A stretch of DNA of 64,000 nt, taken from Primula veris. Lineage: Eukaryota > Streptophyta > Magnoliopsida > Ericales > Primulaceae. Every line of letters begins with the position of its first letter. Within the stretch, counting starts at the first letter, position 1. The stretch covers positions 26,544,711 to 26,608,710 of the forward strand of contig OY821741.1 in NCBI GenBank assembly GCA_963682055.1, in the 5' to 3' direction. This document shows, piece by piece, positions 11,569 to 23,585 of the stretch. Under the pieces are notes generated by a model, which saw only the letters and a program-made list of their open reading frames with translations, was not told where the DNA came from and did no database searches. A program made the translations under genes and the position numbers.

Positions 11569-12332
11569 AAATGACATCATTTATAAGATATATATTTTCT
11601 AACTTCTCATCTTGTTTACCGAAATCACCATCCTTACCTAATATTTTCTAAAAGAAAGATAACTTAAATAATTGAGGCGCGAAGGATTTATCCTTGAAAA
11701 TTAGAAAATTTGGAATACTCACTAGGCCCTTCTCCTTAATAGTGTTCAGTGCCCATGGGGTGTTTGAATAAACTTCTATGAGGTCGGTTAATCGAATTCT
11801 CGTTTGAAAAAAGAAGACACACAAAAAGAAAATTCTACCTAATTCTTTATGACATGAATGATAATACACAAAAGGAGCTCATCTAAATATATAAGATTAA
11901 AGAAGTATCCATGCAAAAGGGTAAATCTAGGTATGAAAATATTAGTGGACCTCCGGGTGATTTTTACATAAAAAAGTCTCCATTAGGAGAGTGTTCATCT
12001 AAAAATTACGAGAAAAATAATCGTTCGATTTTTCCTAGTTGAACACGTCTGATTTCCTAAGAATCCATAAGAAGATTCTTAAAAAATTCATTTCTCGCAT
12101 GACCAAACAGAACTTACAGAAAATTTGCTAAGTTTCCGCAAAACTCATGGAGTCGAATGGTGTCTTAATTTCATCCGTTTATGTAATTCAAGTGTATATG
12201 AAACTGAAGGAAGATAATGTTACATATGCTTTAATTAACATTATTGATATACTCATATTGATCACATTATGCCTTCTGTAGGTCCATCTTATAAAAAACT
12301 GACAAATTAGGTCTTGCTAGCTTGTAGATCAT

Positions 12333-12590
12333 ATGTCAAGATCAACGATGTTAGAACAGTTTAAGGATTCGTTTTTTGGAAAGAGTCCGTGGGGCATATT
12401 CGGAAGCTTTTCTACAATAAAGGGCCAAATAAATACATATTCGAGCCATTTTTATGGTATTGAAGTCTGTAGTTATAATGCTTGGCTTTTCAAAGTTTTC
12501 TTCTTTCAAGTTTGGGTTTGGTGCCTTTTCAACTTGAACTTGCTCTTAGTTCCCTTTTATTAGTGTCTTAGGTGGTAACTTAATTAAGAG
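12333..12590 (+). other. Palindrome spacer frame with hydrophobic run
   Basis: A 76-codon frame (STMLEQFKDS..., then aromatic and Leu-rich) is matched at 29635 (83 codons) and partly at 13429 on the minus strand. It follows the last intron of the unidentified gene, but the spliced frame meets a stop just before it, so I read it as 3' untranslated sequence that stayed open by chance. Confidence 0.35.
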
Positions 12591-13539
12591 TAAGCTGACA
12601 ATTATTTGTCAAGGGACATTTATTTCTCAAGGCCAAATGATGTATGTTATGTACTACTTCTAAGTTTTTGTTGTGGGTATGTCGTATGATATTATTCTAT
12701 ATCCCTACATTTTTAAAGATGAACTATTTAATTTTGTACCCTTAGATGTACTTCGGTAATTTCTCACTTTATCAAGAGTAGTTGGTCTGACTATTAACGG
12801 TAAAACAAAATGGTAAGATGACAAATGATTGCACGTTTGACGGATATATTAAAATATAATTTATTCATAAAATAAAAAATACCAAGTAGTAAGGAACAAA
12901 TTTGGGCACAAAATATAATTACTACTTAGTATTTTTTATTTTCTGAATAAATTATACAACAATATACGCGTACACCGTGCATTCATTTGTTACCCTAATA
13001 TTTTCTTTTACTATTAATAGGCAGACCATGTACTCTGAATAAAGTGAGGAATTACCAAATTACATCTGAGGTACAAAGTTAAACAGTTCATCTTTAAAAA
13101 TTGGTGATGTATCATAATATCATACGACATACCCACAACAAAAGCTTAGAATTAGTACATAACATATACCGTTGGGCCTTGAGAAAGAAAGGTCCATTGA
13201 TTAATCGTTGCCAACTTACTCTTAATTAAGTTACCACCTAAAACACTAGTAAAAGGAAAATAAGAGCAAGGCCAAATTGAGTTGAAAAGGCTTGAAACCC
13301 GAACTTGAAAGACAAAAACTGTGAAAAGCCTAACATAACAACAACAAACATCAATACCATAAAAAAATGCCTTGAATATTTATTTATTTGGCCCTTCATT
13401 GTAGAAAATCTTTCAAAGATGCCCCACATACTCTTTCCAAAAAGCGAATCTTTGAACTATTCTAACATCATCGATCTTAACTTATAATCTACAAGCTAGC
13501 AAGACTTAATTTATCACTTTTCGATAAGTTGGACCTATA

Positions 13540-14222
13540 AAAGGCATAATGTGATTAATATGAGCATCAATTATGTTAATTTAAGCATATGTAACATTAT
13601 TTTCCTTCAGTTTCATATACACTTGAATTACATAAACGAATGAAATTAAAATGAGGAATTCGACATACCTCTTTCTCACACTCCATGTCGAATATATGGA
13701 AAATCATTTTCTCCTCAGTGCTCATAGGATAGTTGTCATCTGCTTCAGTAGGAAATAACTAATTTTCATGTTCACCTAAATGATCTAAAACATCATTTCG
13801 ACTCCACAAGTTTGGCGAAAACCTTGGAAATTTTCTGTTATTTCCATTTGGGTCATGTGAGAAATAATTTTTTTCCGGAAGTCTGACGTGTCCATCATCA
13901 CTAGGAAATATCAACGATTATTTTTCTTGTAATGTTTAGATGAGCATTCTTCCAATGGAGACTTTTTTATGTAAAAATCACCTGAAGGTCCACTAATATT
14001 TTCATCCCTCGATTTACCCTTTTGAATGGATATTTCTTCAAACTTATAGTTTGAGGTGAGATCCGTTTCTGTATTATCATCCTTGTTACACTTAGACAAT
14101 GTGTCGAATTCATAGTTTTCAATAAAGAATTTACTAGAATTTACTTTTTGTATGTCTTCTTTTTTAAACCAGATTTCGATTAGTCGACCGCCCACTAGTT
14201 TAATTAAACACTCCATGGGCAC
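13540..14222 (-). pseudogene. Unidentified gene, copy A right arm, 5' truncated
   Basis: From 14222 to 13911 an open frame runs MPMECLIKLVGGRLIEIWF and continues through a KEDIQKV region to FYIKKSPLEECSSKHYKKN. Then come broken frames (NLWSRNDVLDHLGE-like, EADDNYP, EEKMIFHI) to a splice donor near 13,672 and an acceptor near 13,535. The first exon is missing because the arm is cut at 14252. It matches 32024-31095. Family unknown. Confidence 0.55.
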
Positions 14223-14251
14223 TGAGCAATATATTATGGATTCAGGCCAAG

Positions 14252-14815
14252 TGAGTATTGGAGAAAGAATGATGTGTGTATATATAACCCCAAATTAGCT
14301 TATGACCGTTGCTTTTTGGTTTTGGGAAAGTATGTTGGGTAATAGGTTGTTTGTTCATTGTAAAAGTGCTCTTTTAAAATTCTGACAGATTAACCACCAG
14401 TGGGTAAATTTTTCTTGCTCCCTGCTTGTTTGATCTACCCATAGGTGTTTTTGACCCACTTGTGAGTGTATGTCCATATTTTTGTTTTCAATTGAAATGT
14501 TCGTAACTTGCTTATTCGGACTCGGAATTGACTTCTTTTTGAACTGTTGGGTTTGTTATCGAATGATCTATCATGTTAAATACTAAAATATACATTTTCT
14601 CTTTTTGGAAGCGATCCGGTATTAGATCATAGAATAGAAAAAATGTAAAATCATTAAATCACTTGTAATCAAAATCTATTATTGAACTCATGGTTCAACA
14701 ATCTCCCCGATTTTTATTATCACAAACTAGTGATTATTTTACAAACTTATTAAATATCTCCCCCTCTTTAAGAATAAATCTTTTTCTCTAAATATCATTT
14801 ATCTTCCCTTTTGAA
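14252..14815 (-). mobile_element. Copia LTR and internal scrap
   Basis: 14252-14700 matches the distal part of the LTR at 32207-33346 (junction in the shared TGAGTATT), ending GGTTCAACA. 14701-14815 matches the polypurine and internal end at 33347-33460. It is a remnant of the same gag-only Copia family. Confidence 0.8.
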
Positions 14816-15444
14816 AATTATTTTAGTTGATATTAGTTCTCAAAACAAATGTGGAAATTAGGTTACAAAGCAAACAAAAAACATTTCATATGTTTTTGGT
14901 TTTTCCAAAAAGCAGATCTCGGACCTGAAAAGTCACCCTTACCAGTCAGCCCCTTTACATTACAAAAAAAAATAATAAATAAATAAATAAAATTATTAAT
15001 ATTTATTAGTAGGGAGAGAAAGATTCGCCAAACGCCCCGCGTTTGTCCACTAATGATTCTCCCTATGTAGATTTAAGCCTTAAAATAATTAAATTCATTT
15101 CTTGATTTTACCCCATTTTGCCCATAAATCTTAATTCCGTAGTGCTTTTATTATTGTTAAAATCCTAATTATTTATAAAAATTAAAAATTAATAATCAGA
15201 TTTGAAGAATCTGTAAAATAATCTGTAACTATTAATTATTATTTAATTAATTAATTAATAAAAGAAACTAAAAATTCCAAAATTGTTCTCTGGTTTGAAG
15301 AACCAGATTCTAAAAATTAAAAAAAAATTATTAATTATTTTTAATCACTTAATTTGAATTTATCTAAATTAATTATTAAATATTAATTAATTTTAAAATA
15401 AAACACTCCAACACTATCTAAACACTACTATCCACTTAATCTAA
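14816..15444. other. AT-rich DNA, possible leader of gypsy relic
   Basis: No gene is seen. It holds A/T runs and a short inverted pair (TAGGGAGA...TCTCCCTA near 15,010-15,060). Position suggests the LTR or leader of the Athila/Tat-like relic, but no matching LTR was found. Confidence 0.3.
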
Positions 15445-16803
15445 ATGGAACTAGGACGTGCAGCCGAAAACAAAGAAACAATCGAACAATGTTTAATTTC
15501 TATTGCACCGGTTGAGTGGTCTTGTATCGTTTTTGACCCCGGACAGGTTCAATTTGTTCTCCACGATTCTCAACTTATCAAAATACTTCCAATCTAATCT
15601 GATCTGAATAGTAAGAGCTCTTACTCAAATCTCGAGGATTTCGCCGACACATGCCGCTTGGTGTGTAACGGTCGAATCCCGCTTGATCAGATACAACTTA
15701 AGTTGTTCTACTTTTCTTTGAAATAAAATGCCATAGAGTGGTACAAAAACGTCACAAGGAATTCGATTAGAACTCAGAATGCAATGGTAGAATGTTTTCT
15801 TAAGTACTTCTCAGCATCTCGTCTAGCCGATGCTCGTAATCAAATACAAAAATTACTTCCTAAACATTCTGAAGCCTACCACAAAACATGGTATAGATTC
15901 AACAAACTCCTTAGAGATTAGCCATTCCATGGAATTTCTTTAGCAAAGAGGATTAGAATCTTCTTTACCTCTGTTAAACCGGAATTGAGACAAATGGTAG
16001 ATACCTTCATCTTAGATCAATTTTCCTCTCTAACTCTAAGTGAAGGAGTTGAAAAGTTAGGCTTAATCACTAAAATGAGCCCAAGTTGGGAATAGCAAAA
16101 TGAACCTGAAAAACTAAAAGAATCAATCACTCAAGTCTATGAAATCCCAAATACTGAAACTCACTCAATATCTCTCTCACCTCTTAACCGTGAACCAAGT
16201 AATTCAACACATAAGGGAAATGATGAATCAAACGAAAAGAATCTTAACAAAAACTCGGGAGAGAGAACTTGCTCAAACTATGGGATAGTCTATTGCTCGT
16301 TTTGCGGAACAGTAGATACCCCTACACCTATTAAAAAGAGAAAGAGGAAAGATAAGAAAATATGGGATAAAAATGAGAAGAAATGGATTGAACCAAAAGT
16401 GAGTGCAACCTTTGCTGTTAATCTACAAAGTGGCCGGAATATCAATCAATCTACTCATGACCCTAAAAGAGTGCAACCTCAACAAACTACTATGATGGGG
16501 ATTGCTAACCCTATTGAGGATGGAAAAGAGGAAGAGAATGTTAATGCTCAAAATTCTAATTTAATAGTCTCACCTCCTTTTCCATAACTGTTAGGAATGC
16601 CTAAAAAGAAAGCTAAGGAAGAGTTCATTAAGTCAAGAGTAGAGGAAATGACCATCCAAATCCCAATAGAGGAAGCTATTAAGGAAATCCCTTTGGTGGC
16701 TGAACATTTCAAAGACCTTTTTGTACCACTAATAAGATCATCATAGAAATTGGTGAATCATAATCAGAGAGCGATAATGATTCAAAAGACAAAGGGGTAG
16801 CCT
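15445..16803 (+). pseudogene. gag: Athila/Tat-like gypsy gag pseudogene
   Basis: One frame from the ATG at 15445 stays coherent for about 450 codons but has several in-frame stops, four of them in the first 220 codons (after LPI, FSLK, LLRD and PSWE) and one at 16587. The text follows gypsy gag of the Athila/Tat type: LEDFADTCRLV, IQLKLFYFSLK, EWYKNV, FLKYFSASRLADARNQIQ, YHKTWYRFNKLLRD, FHGISLAKRIRIFF. A basic stretch (KKRKRKDKK) and a segment IQIPIEEAIKEIPLVAEHF, like the start of Athila-type pol, follow. Frame is kept despite the stops, which points to decay mostly by substitution. No reverse transcriptase was found downstream, so the element lost pol or never had it. Confidence 0.7.
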
Positions 16804-16879
16804 ATGTGATATCGTCGCTTAGGGTAGAGCCCAATTTTCAGCAAAACTTATAGTCTAAACCACGAGCAATCACCCTCCA

Positions 16880-17390
16880 TATAGCAACAAATCCTTACAC
16901 TCCACCTCATAAAAGCTCCAATAAAATAAAACTAAATGATAAAATATGTGGTGATAACTATGAGGTTAGTGACTTTGATAAGGAAAGAAAGAAGGAGGTG
17001 ATGGTCACACCACCTAAAACTGAGGTGTGTGATATTGGTGAACAGAACATGGAGGAGGTGATGATCACACAACCTGAAAGTGAATCTAATGAACTAGTCA
17101 ATGAAAATAGATTGAACTTAAATAAAAATAAGGTCTGTGACATTATTAAAAATGGAATGGAGGAGGTGATAGGCATAGCTCCTGAGAGAGTCAAATCATT
17201 AGGTGACGGGAAATTAGCACTTATCAAGCCCATCATAGGAATTAGCCAAGTACCCTTATCATCTTCTCTTGAGCGACAGCCTCCTAAAACCAACCAATTA
17301 ATTCCTTCTATGGAAAGGGGAGCAAGCAAACTTAAAGTTCAAACAAAGTTTTCAAAAAGAAAGCGACGTAAGAGGTGTTGTCATATATGA
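16880..17390 (+). pseudogene. Extra reading frame with 35-residue repeats
   Basis: A frame including an open 130-codon stretch from 16998 has a degenerate repeat: VCDIGEQNMEEVMITQPE, then VCDIIKNGMEEVIGIAPE, with an earlier KEVMVTPPKTE. The C-terminus is very basic (KFSKRKRRKRC). It lies after gag in the gypsy relic, where pol would be expected. Function and family unknown; it may be an extra ORF of the element. Confidence 0.4.
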
Positions 17391-19974
17391 AAACGTAATT
17401 ATAGTAGTTATAACCTCGACCACATCTGAGAAAGATCCACCAAAGAAAATAAAAATAAAAAAAGAAAATAGAAGAAGATCTATCGAATCCCAAGGAGGAT
17501 CTTGCATTAGTCACAAAGAGTGACAAGGCAAGAGAGGACGAAGGTCCTCCTGCACCTTCCTCGTTCCACCACCATTCCGCCATCACTTCCATATATATAT
17601 TTCTGCCATTTATTTATGTATATATTAGTTTGCATTATAGTCCGCATGGAGTCTCTTTGGGTTGACCAACTCCGAAGTGATTCACTTCTCCCAACAGTAA
17701 GGATACCGTCAGTTTTAGTTGGGGGGAGTGGATACATCTTCGTTGGTTGCTCACGGAAATGGTCAGAATTTTTCAAAAATTGTGAATATATGTTTTTTCT
17801 TAGTTATTTAAACCCCCACTTGTTTTCTTTTTAAATGCGAAAAAAAAAAAACCGAAAAAAATAAATTTTGAGTCGTTATATATCTCCTCCGTCGGAGAAT
17901 TTTTAGGAGTTTTAGATTTTATAGAGATACTTTCTGACACCCTTGCATTTTATATGTTTTTCTAGTGTTTTTGTTAGATAGCCGCAATATTTTTGGAGAA
18001 TTAAATCAGAATTGGGACCATGCAGACCTGACCAGTCAACCTAACCGATCAAATTGCTGTAGATTTGGATCAAAGCTGATTTTCTCAAAATTCAGCAATT
18101 CACTCTTCCTCATTACTGCACAAATGGTGTATCTACTCTATAACCCTACTTTTTGTTAATTTTGTGAATATTTTGCTTGTTTCATGTTGCATTGTGAATT
18201 TTTTTGTCCGGATGGCATGGGAAAAAATTGAAAAAAAAACTGAAAAAGATAGTTGGGGGGAGTCAAGTCATGTTCATATCTCAATACGGCTTGACACACT
18301 CTCAATAATTGTTACTTTTCAAAAGTTTTTGTATGACTATTAAACTCTTGGCAAGTGAAGTTGAAAGAACAATTAGATACAAGCTAGAATGAAATATAAA
18401 ATGAAGTTGAAAATTTTGTATAAATGTTAAACAAGGCGCAACTTTATGATTTTAACTTGAGACCGTCAAAGCTAGAATTCCATAGGGTACACTTTAGAGG
18501 TTTCGTACACATGACTGTGGGTGGGGGGAAACACTAAAAATATTACCTAGTCTAGGATTTCCTACCGTGGGATACATCAGGGTAATAAGAGATTCGAGAG
18601 TCCCCACTAAATACAGCCAAGCCACCTAGAGTAAGCCGGATACCGAAATGGTTAAGTAGGAGTTTGCGCGACATCGACATTTATGCATCATTGAAAATTT
18701 CTAGTTTGTCCCCGATCTCGACCTTGACACATTTATTTTATTGGGATAAGTTCCACAAGACGATATTTTTTTTGAGCTTTCAACACAGAATTATGGAGAT
18801 TTCAAGCGATTATTTTGTTTCTATTTTATTTTTATCGCGTTATTTGATATAGACAGTAGAACCATGTTGATTAGACATTGAGACAAAGCCTCAATACATA
18901 TTTTTAGCTATGCACTGCTTTATTAGGCCATTCCCATCATATTTGTCACTTCAAAAAAAAATATCAAAAGAAAAAAAAATATGTCAAAAAAAATGAGATG
19001 AAAAAATAAAGGGAACTATACCCCATCTCCAAAAAATTAAAAAGAACAAAAATTAAGTGACTTTAAAGTCCATCAGTATTTGTTTATTTAGGCTAAGTCA
19101 TTTTTGTTTGTTACACTTAGTAGTTTCTTTTTATTATTCTCACCTTTAGATGAGTTGTACACACTGAACAATTTTATAGGCTCGAATTCATTTCGTTACG
19201 CGTATTAGACACTCCCATTTTAGGGAGTTGATGAATAGACCATGTAGGCACTTCTAGACTATTAGAAGGATGCATCATTACACATATCTACTTCCATTTC
19301 TAGGAAGCTTATTTGGAGTCGACACTGACACCGAACAAATTAGTTGGAGGCATTTTTAACATAGGCATGAACTACAACTTGGCCGATTCTTCACCGACAT
19401 AGACGACTTGACCATTAGGAGTTTAGCAAATGTCTAGGAAGTTCAATAAGCCATATCAACCCCCGGCGAACATCAAGAAGTCGAAGGAGATTTTTTGAGT
19501 GATTGAGTGGTGTAGCAGATGTGTACGGAATACTAGGAGTACCCTATTTGATTCTAGTCAGTAGTAGACTCGTTTGACCATACGGGGGAGGTCTAGTTGA
19601 CCTTTATATTTGTTTTTCCTTCCTCTATTTCTTCTAGGAGTTGTACTCCTTATGTAGTATGCCTTGTTTGTTAAATATTTTGTTCATACAGCGAAAACCT
19701 AAAAATTTAATAACTATTCTGTTTGTTGGTGTGCTTTAGTAAACCTTCACGAGATAAAACTCGTCCTTTTACGCTTAAAAAATTTAACAGCTTGTTACAT
19801 ACGCTAAATGTAATCATGATCCCTACGACAGTGGTTTATCCTGTATATTATTAGTTTTAGACTAATTAGTGCACCAGACCCAAAACGAAAAGGGAATTTT
19901 TAAAGAAAATCAAATGAACTTCTCTTCTTTGTTATCGTTTCCAACGCTCGAGACAAGCATTGAGCTAGTTGGGG
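17391..19974 (+). other. 3' noncoding part of gypsy relic
   Basis: No gene. It contains several polypurine-like tracts (GTTGGGGGGAGT at about 17,710 and 18,251; GGTGGGGGGAAA at 18,520; GTTGGGGGGTA at 19,970) and A-rich runs typical of Athila/Tat 3' regions. Confidence 0.45.
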
Positions 19975-20330
19975 GGTATAATTAGACCACGAAATGGTCA
20001 TTTTTAGGTGTAAAAATGATATGAATTAACTTAGTTTGGTTGACATTTCAGTTTGTTTATGCCATATTTTGTGTTTTTCTGTATTTTTCCAGTTTATTTG
20101 CATTGTGTTGCATTTTTGCAGGTTAAACCATGGAATTAACACAAAAATGAGACAAGTACACAAGAAGACCAAAGAAAGGAGCAAAATAAGAGAAAACATA
20201 AGTTGAAGGACATCGAAATCAACCACAAGAAGTTGCAAAACGGAACCAAGTCAAGATAGAACCAAAGGAACATTCTAGAAGCTCACCTTACCGGTCAAGT
20301 CAGTTTAGAATTTAAATTTTGGATAAGCTA
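19975..20330 (+). repeat. Possible 3' LTR start of gypsy relic
   Basis: Directly after a GGGGGG tract comes TATAATTAGACCACGAAATG, which resembles the U3 start of Athila/Tat LTRs. No matching 5' copy lies in the window, so the end and the call are uncertain. Confidence 0.35.
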
Positions 20331-20587
20331 AAGTTTGTTAACTCTTGATATATACTCTCAAAATTGCGAAAAACAAATACACAATTCAGTTTTCATTTTT
20401 CCAGAGCAGCTATTGTGTTCAAAAACACATTCGCTCTCTATAAATTCTTCCTTTATATATATTTGTAGGATATTTTATTCAGAATTCAATATGAAGAAGG
20501 GAGATACAAACAAACAAAACAAAGAGGTAAAGTTTGTAAATTAAAGTTAACGAGATATGAAGATATATTAGGTATGCAGAGATAAGA

Positions 20588-21060
20588 GCATCAACAACAA
20601 TAGTGCTATTAAGTCGATTGTTAGATAAAATTGTTAGCTAATAGATATATTTTTTCTTTCACAATAGTGTTGTTAACTAACTCATTAAATTTAATGTTGT
20701 TAAAATTGTTGTTATATTTAACAACAAAGTTAACATTGTTAAGTGAAAACATGTCAATTGTTTGAGTAACTCCTATATTAAATCGTACAATAAAGCAAAA
20801 AGAAAACATTCTTCCTTTCTTATTTATTTACTATAATATTTTTCTTTATCCGAAATCAATTATTTATTATAAATCAATAGATAATGTTGTTAAGAAAAAA
20901 ATACTAATATGACACTTGTATAATTGTTAAGATTAACATATATATGTGACATTTAACATTCACATGTGTCAATATTTAACAATAAAAATTCCACACAACT
21001 GATAGTGAGAGAGAATTTAGGGATAAGATGATGAATTTAGTTAGTTGATAATTTTGCTAT
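20588..21060. mobile_element. MITE-like sequence (GAGCATC... family)
   Basis: Begins GAGCATCAACAACAATAGTG and has many short TTGTTAAC/GTTAACAA motifs, as in the clearer element at 44565-44991. The right end is not resolved. Confidence 0.35.
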
Positions 21061-21290
21061 AATAATTAAAGGGTAAGGTGGGAATATTTTTGATGCTATG
21101 TATCAATATATTAATAAATATTTGAACCATGTTTTTTTTGATAAATAAGAACATAAATTTGTACTAAACCATCATTTCCTCTTAAATTTAACAAGGTTAA
21201 AGTTATTTCTTAGTAGTTTAAAACAACAAAAAATGCTTATTAATTAAATTTTTTATATTGAGGAGTAATTATAAAATTAAACATTGATAT

Positions 21291-21590
21291 TCAAGAAGGT
21301 TTGAGATCGGGAGCTAATCGTATTTCACTCTCCAAAGTTCGCATATCATCAGGGTGTAAAGTTGTATTAGTTTCTACTGTATCATTGTTCAATATGATAC
21401 TATAAAGAGTAGCGATATAATTTTCAACGGTAGTTTTTGCTATTTCTTTTTTGACCTTGAGAAAATGGTTATGGTTGATACTATTAATAAATTGGAATAG
21501 TGACAGTGGCAAACATGAGGCTGCTGTTATGACTAATAGACTATTAAAAGCTATATTTGCTAATAGATCAGTAGTAAAAGCTAACCTCAA
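21291..21590 (-). CDS. Hypothetical 99-residue frame
   Basis: An ATG-to-stop frame with a hydrophobic first half (LLANIAFNSLLVITAASCLP) and a mixed, charged second half ending PDDMRTLESEIRLAPDLKPS. It is the most protein-like frame in this AT-rich stretch, but it has no recognised domain, no intron evidence and no second copy here. It could be a fragment of a membrane protein gene or chance. Confidence 0.2.
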   Translation of the reverse strand: MRLAFTTDLLANIAFNSLLVITAASCLPLSLFQFINSINHNHFLKVKKEIAKTTVENYIATLYSIILNNDTVETNTTLHPDDMRTLESEIRLAPDLKPS

Positions 21591-21599
21591 ATGGTAGTC

Positions 21600-23585
21600 A
21601 TAGAGTCTAAAATGATGGTGTGAAGAGTAACAATGTTAAGTTCCAAGTTCTACATATCATAATGCTAACCATGAAAACCATAAAACAAATCAATGCAACC
21701 TTTTTGAAAGGTTCAATTATATATGTGATATGTTAGAAAATTTCACTGTTATTATTGATCTATTTGAACCATATTTTTTTTTTTTGCATTTGCACTACAT
21801 TCTTACAAACACAAAATTACAAAAATGGAAGAAGAAATTCCAATCAATCCAGAATTTGACAAGTTACAAAACCATAATTCCTTGAGAATTTGCTAAATTA
21901 AAACAGAAGAAATAAGAGTACTGAACCACATTTGGGATGAATCAAACAGAAAAATAAGCAAATTCTTCACTGTTAAAGAACATTTTTATGCAAGTACTGT
22001 AGTGAAATACGATGAGAAACTAAGAAACCAAAATGAGAGTTTGTAATTACTATTTAATTCGACTTGCATATGCAGCTCTACTATATATCAGAATAGAATC
22101 ATTGCATAACACTAGTAAATATTCGTACAAACTTACTATGCAATTATAAATGTAAGTGAATAAGTTTATAGTGTCTACAACAAAGCACCCTAACATATCA
22201 AATATGTCAAAAGTCACTTGTACGACAGTAGTGCAGAAATTATAAGCTCGGATTCTATGTTAGAACAGACCAATGCCAGATCTCAAAGAGTGGAAATATT
22301 ATCATTAATAGCTGATTAAAAATCATCTTAGTATTACAACTATGTATCATTAATTTTCTACATAATTACAAACAGCCGCATCAACATCTCATGGCATACC
22401 CTTTCCAATGAGTATAACTTGCTAAAACTTTCTAAAGAAAGAACGAAAAATGTAACATTAGAGAAGACTAAAGAGCCAGATGTCACACCAAAATATATAA
22501 TAAATTCAGATCGATGACCACATAGGCCCATATCAACAAATGGCGGCCCAAGAAGGCAAGGGCGATAGAAACAATGTGTTTTCCTATTTTTTTACCTAAG
22601 TTTGCCACGCATCAGAACTTACATTTCAGCTAGCATAAATAAGCCTTAATGGCTTCTTCATTAGACACTCCCATTGTCAAAAGAAATTTTCAACACCGCG
22701 GCACCGGCGATAGCTTCCTTTGCCATGGTCTTGATCTTTCAGGCATATAATTCTCATTATTTTCTTACATTTTCCATTATGAAATCTATTAATCGTCGAT
22801 CTGTTTTCGCCGTGCTTGGTTTTCTAAATTTATTTATAAGAAAATATACGTAAAATATTGGATTTTTATATGCCGTTTAATTAATTGGAAATTGAAGATG
22901 ATTTGTTTGGATAACAATTAGATCTCTAGAATATGGGTAAAGTTATACAAGATGAATCAGTTGAGAAATAGATAAGTCATAACTCATAATTCTGATTTCT
23001 TTTTTTAATTCTCGACTCATAATTGCCTTTTAAATTTTATGTAGGTCTGAAAAGATTCAAAATCTTACCAAACCTAAACATGGTCCTTGTTCATTTCATC
23101 ATTGATCGATGTTCATTTAATTTAATGTACCGCAAGCTATGGTCATCATCTTATCCTGGTAAAAATTGATTGTTGGAGAATTTCATATGCCTTGCTACTT
23201 TCTGTGTTACGACTTGAAATTTTCTTTATTAGACTTGTCAAAATATTTGCAATGAGCAACGATTGCCATATTTAAACATAAAAGTCCAGAAGAAGATTAT
23301 ACTATGTATTAAATTATTAATATTTTTTGTGATACATGATCAAAGTCTATATTTTTATTGTCAAACAATACTTTGTTTGCATGCATCAAACATGAAGCGC
23401 AATTAGCACACTCTTAATTCATTGAGCAAAACAAAAACAATAGAGGGGATTGGAAATGTTTAAATATTCGGTTTTGATTATTATATATTTCCGATTCCAA
23501 AAAATTTTCTTATTAATTGTGAACTTTGCTTTTGCTATTGAAGTCTTGTTTGGAATGTAACACTGGTAAGTACTACATATCGTTG
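21600..23585. other. AT-rich DNA, no gene seen
   Basis: No coding frame, repeat or element end that I can support. A short frame near 22,653 (MASSLDTPIVKRNFQHRGTG) is open for about 33 codons only. Confidence 0.4.

Larger units (their letters stand above)
1168..12330 (+). pseudogene. Unidentified gene, copy A left arm, split by chromovirus
   Basis: An ATG at 1168 opens a frame starting MDNVVND, which is cut after 1192 by the 10.4-kb Tekay insertion and resumes at 11564. The downstream part (11680-12050) matches copies at 26802, 32024 and 14222 on the protein level (PMGC, GGRLIE, KEDT, KSRDENISGP), but several frameshifts are present here. The final intron and its 3' acceptor are recognisable near 12,270. 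I do not recognise the protein family. Conservation in four arms and a shared intron show it descends from a real spliced gene. Confidence 0.5.
1..14252. repeat. Palindrome copy A (inverted duplication), incomplete
   Basis: The left arm (1-1192 plus 11564-12905) reads as the reverse complement of the right arm (12906-14252), with the axis near 12,906. The same unit occurs as copy B at 23586-39730: bases 1-1192 match about 25612-26825, and 11564-12900 matches 26826-30860 minus its insertions. The left arm continues beyond the window edge. The right arm stops at 14252, where Copia LTR sequence begins. The 10.4-kb chromovirus at 1193-11563 was inserted later. Arm identity is judged by eye. Confidence 0.85.

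Noticed and set aside
22653..22752. Possible exon MASSLDTPIVKRNFQHRGTG
   Set aside because: Too short, no convincing splice site and no second copy.
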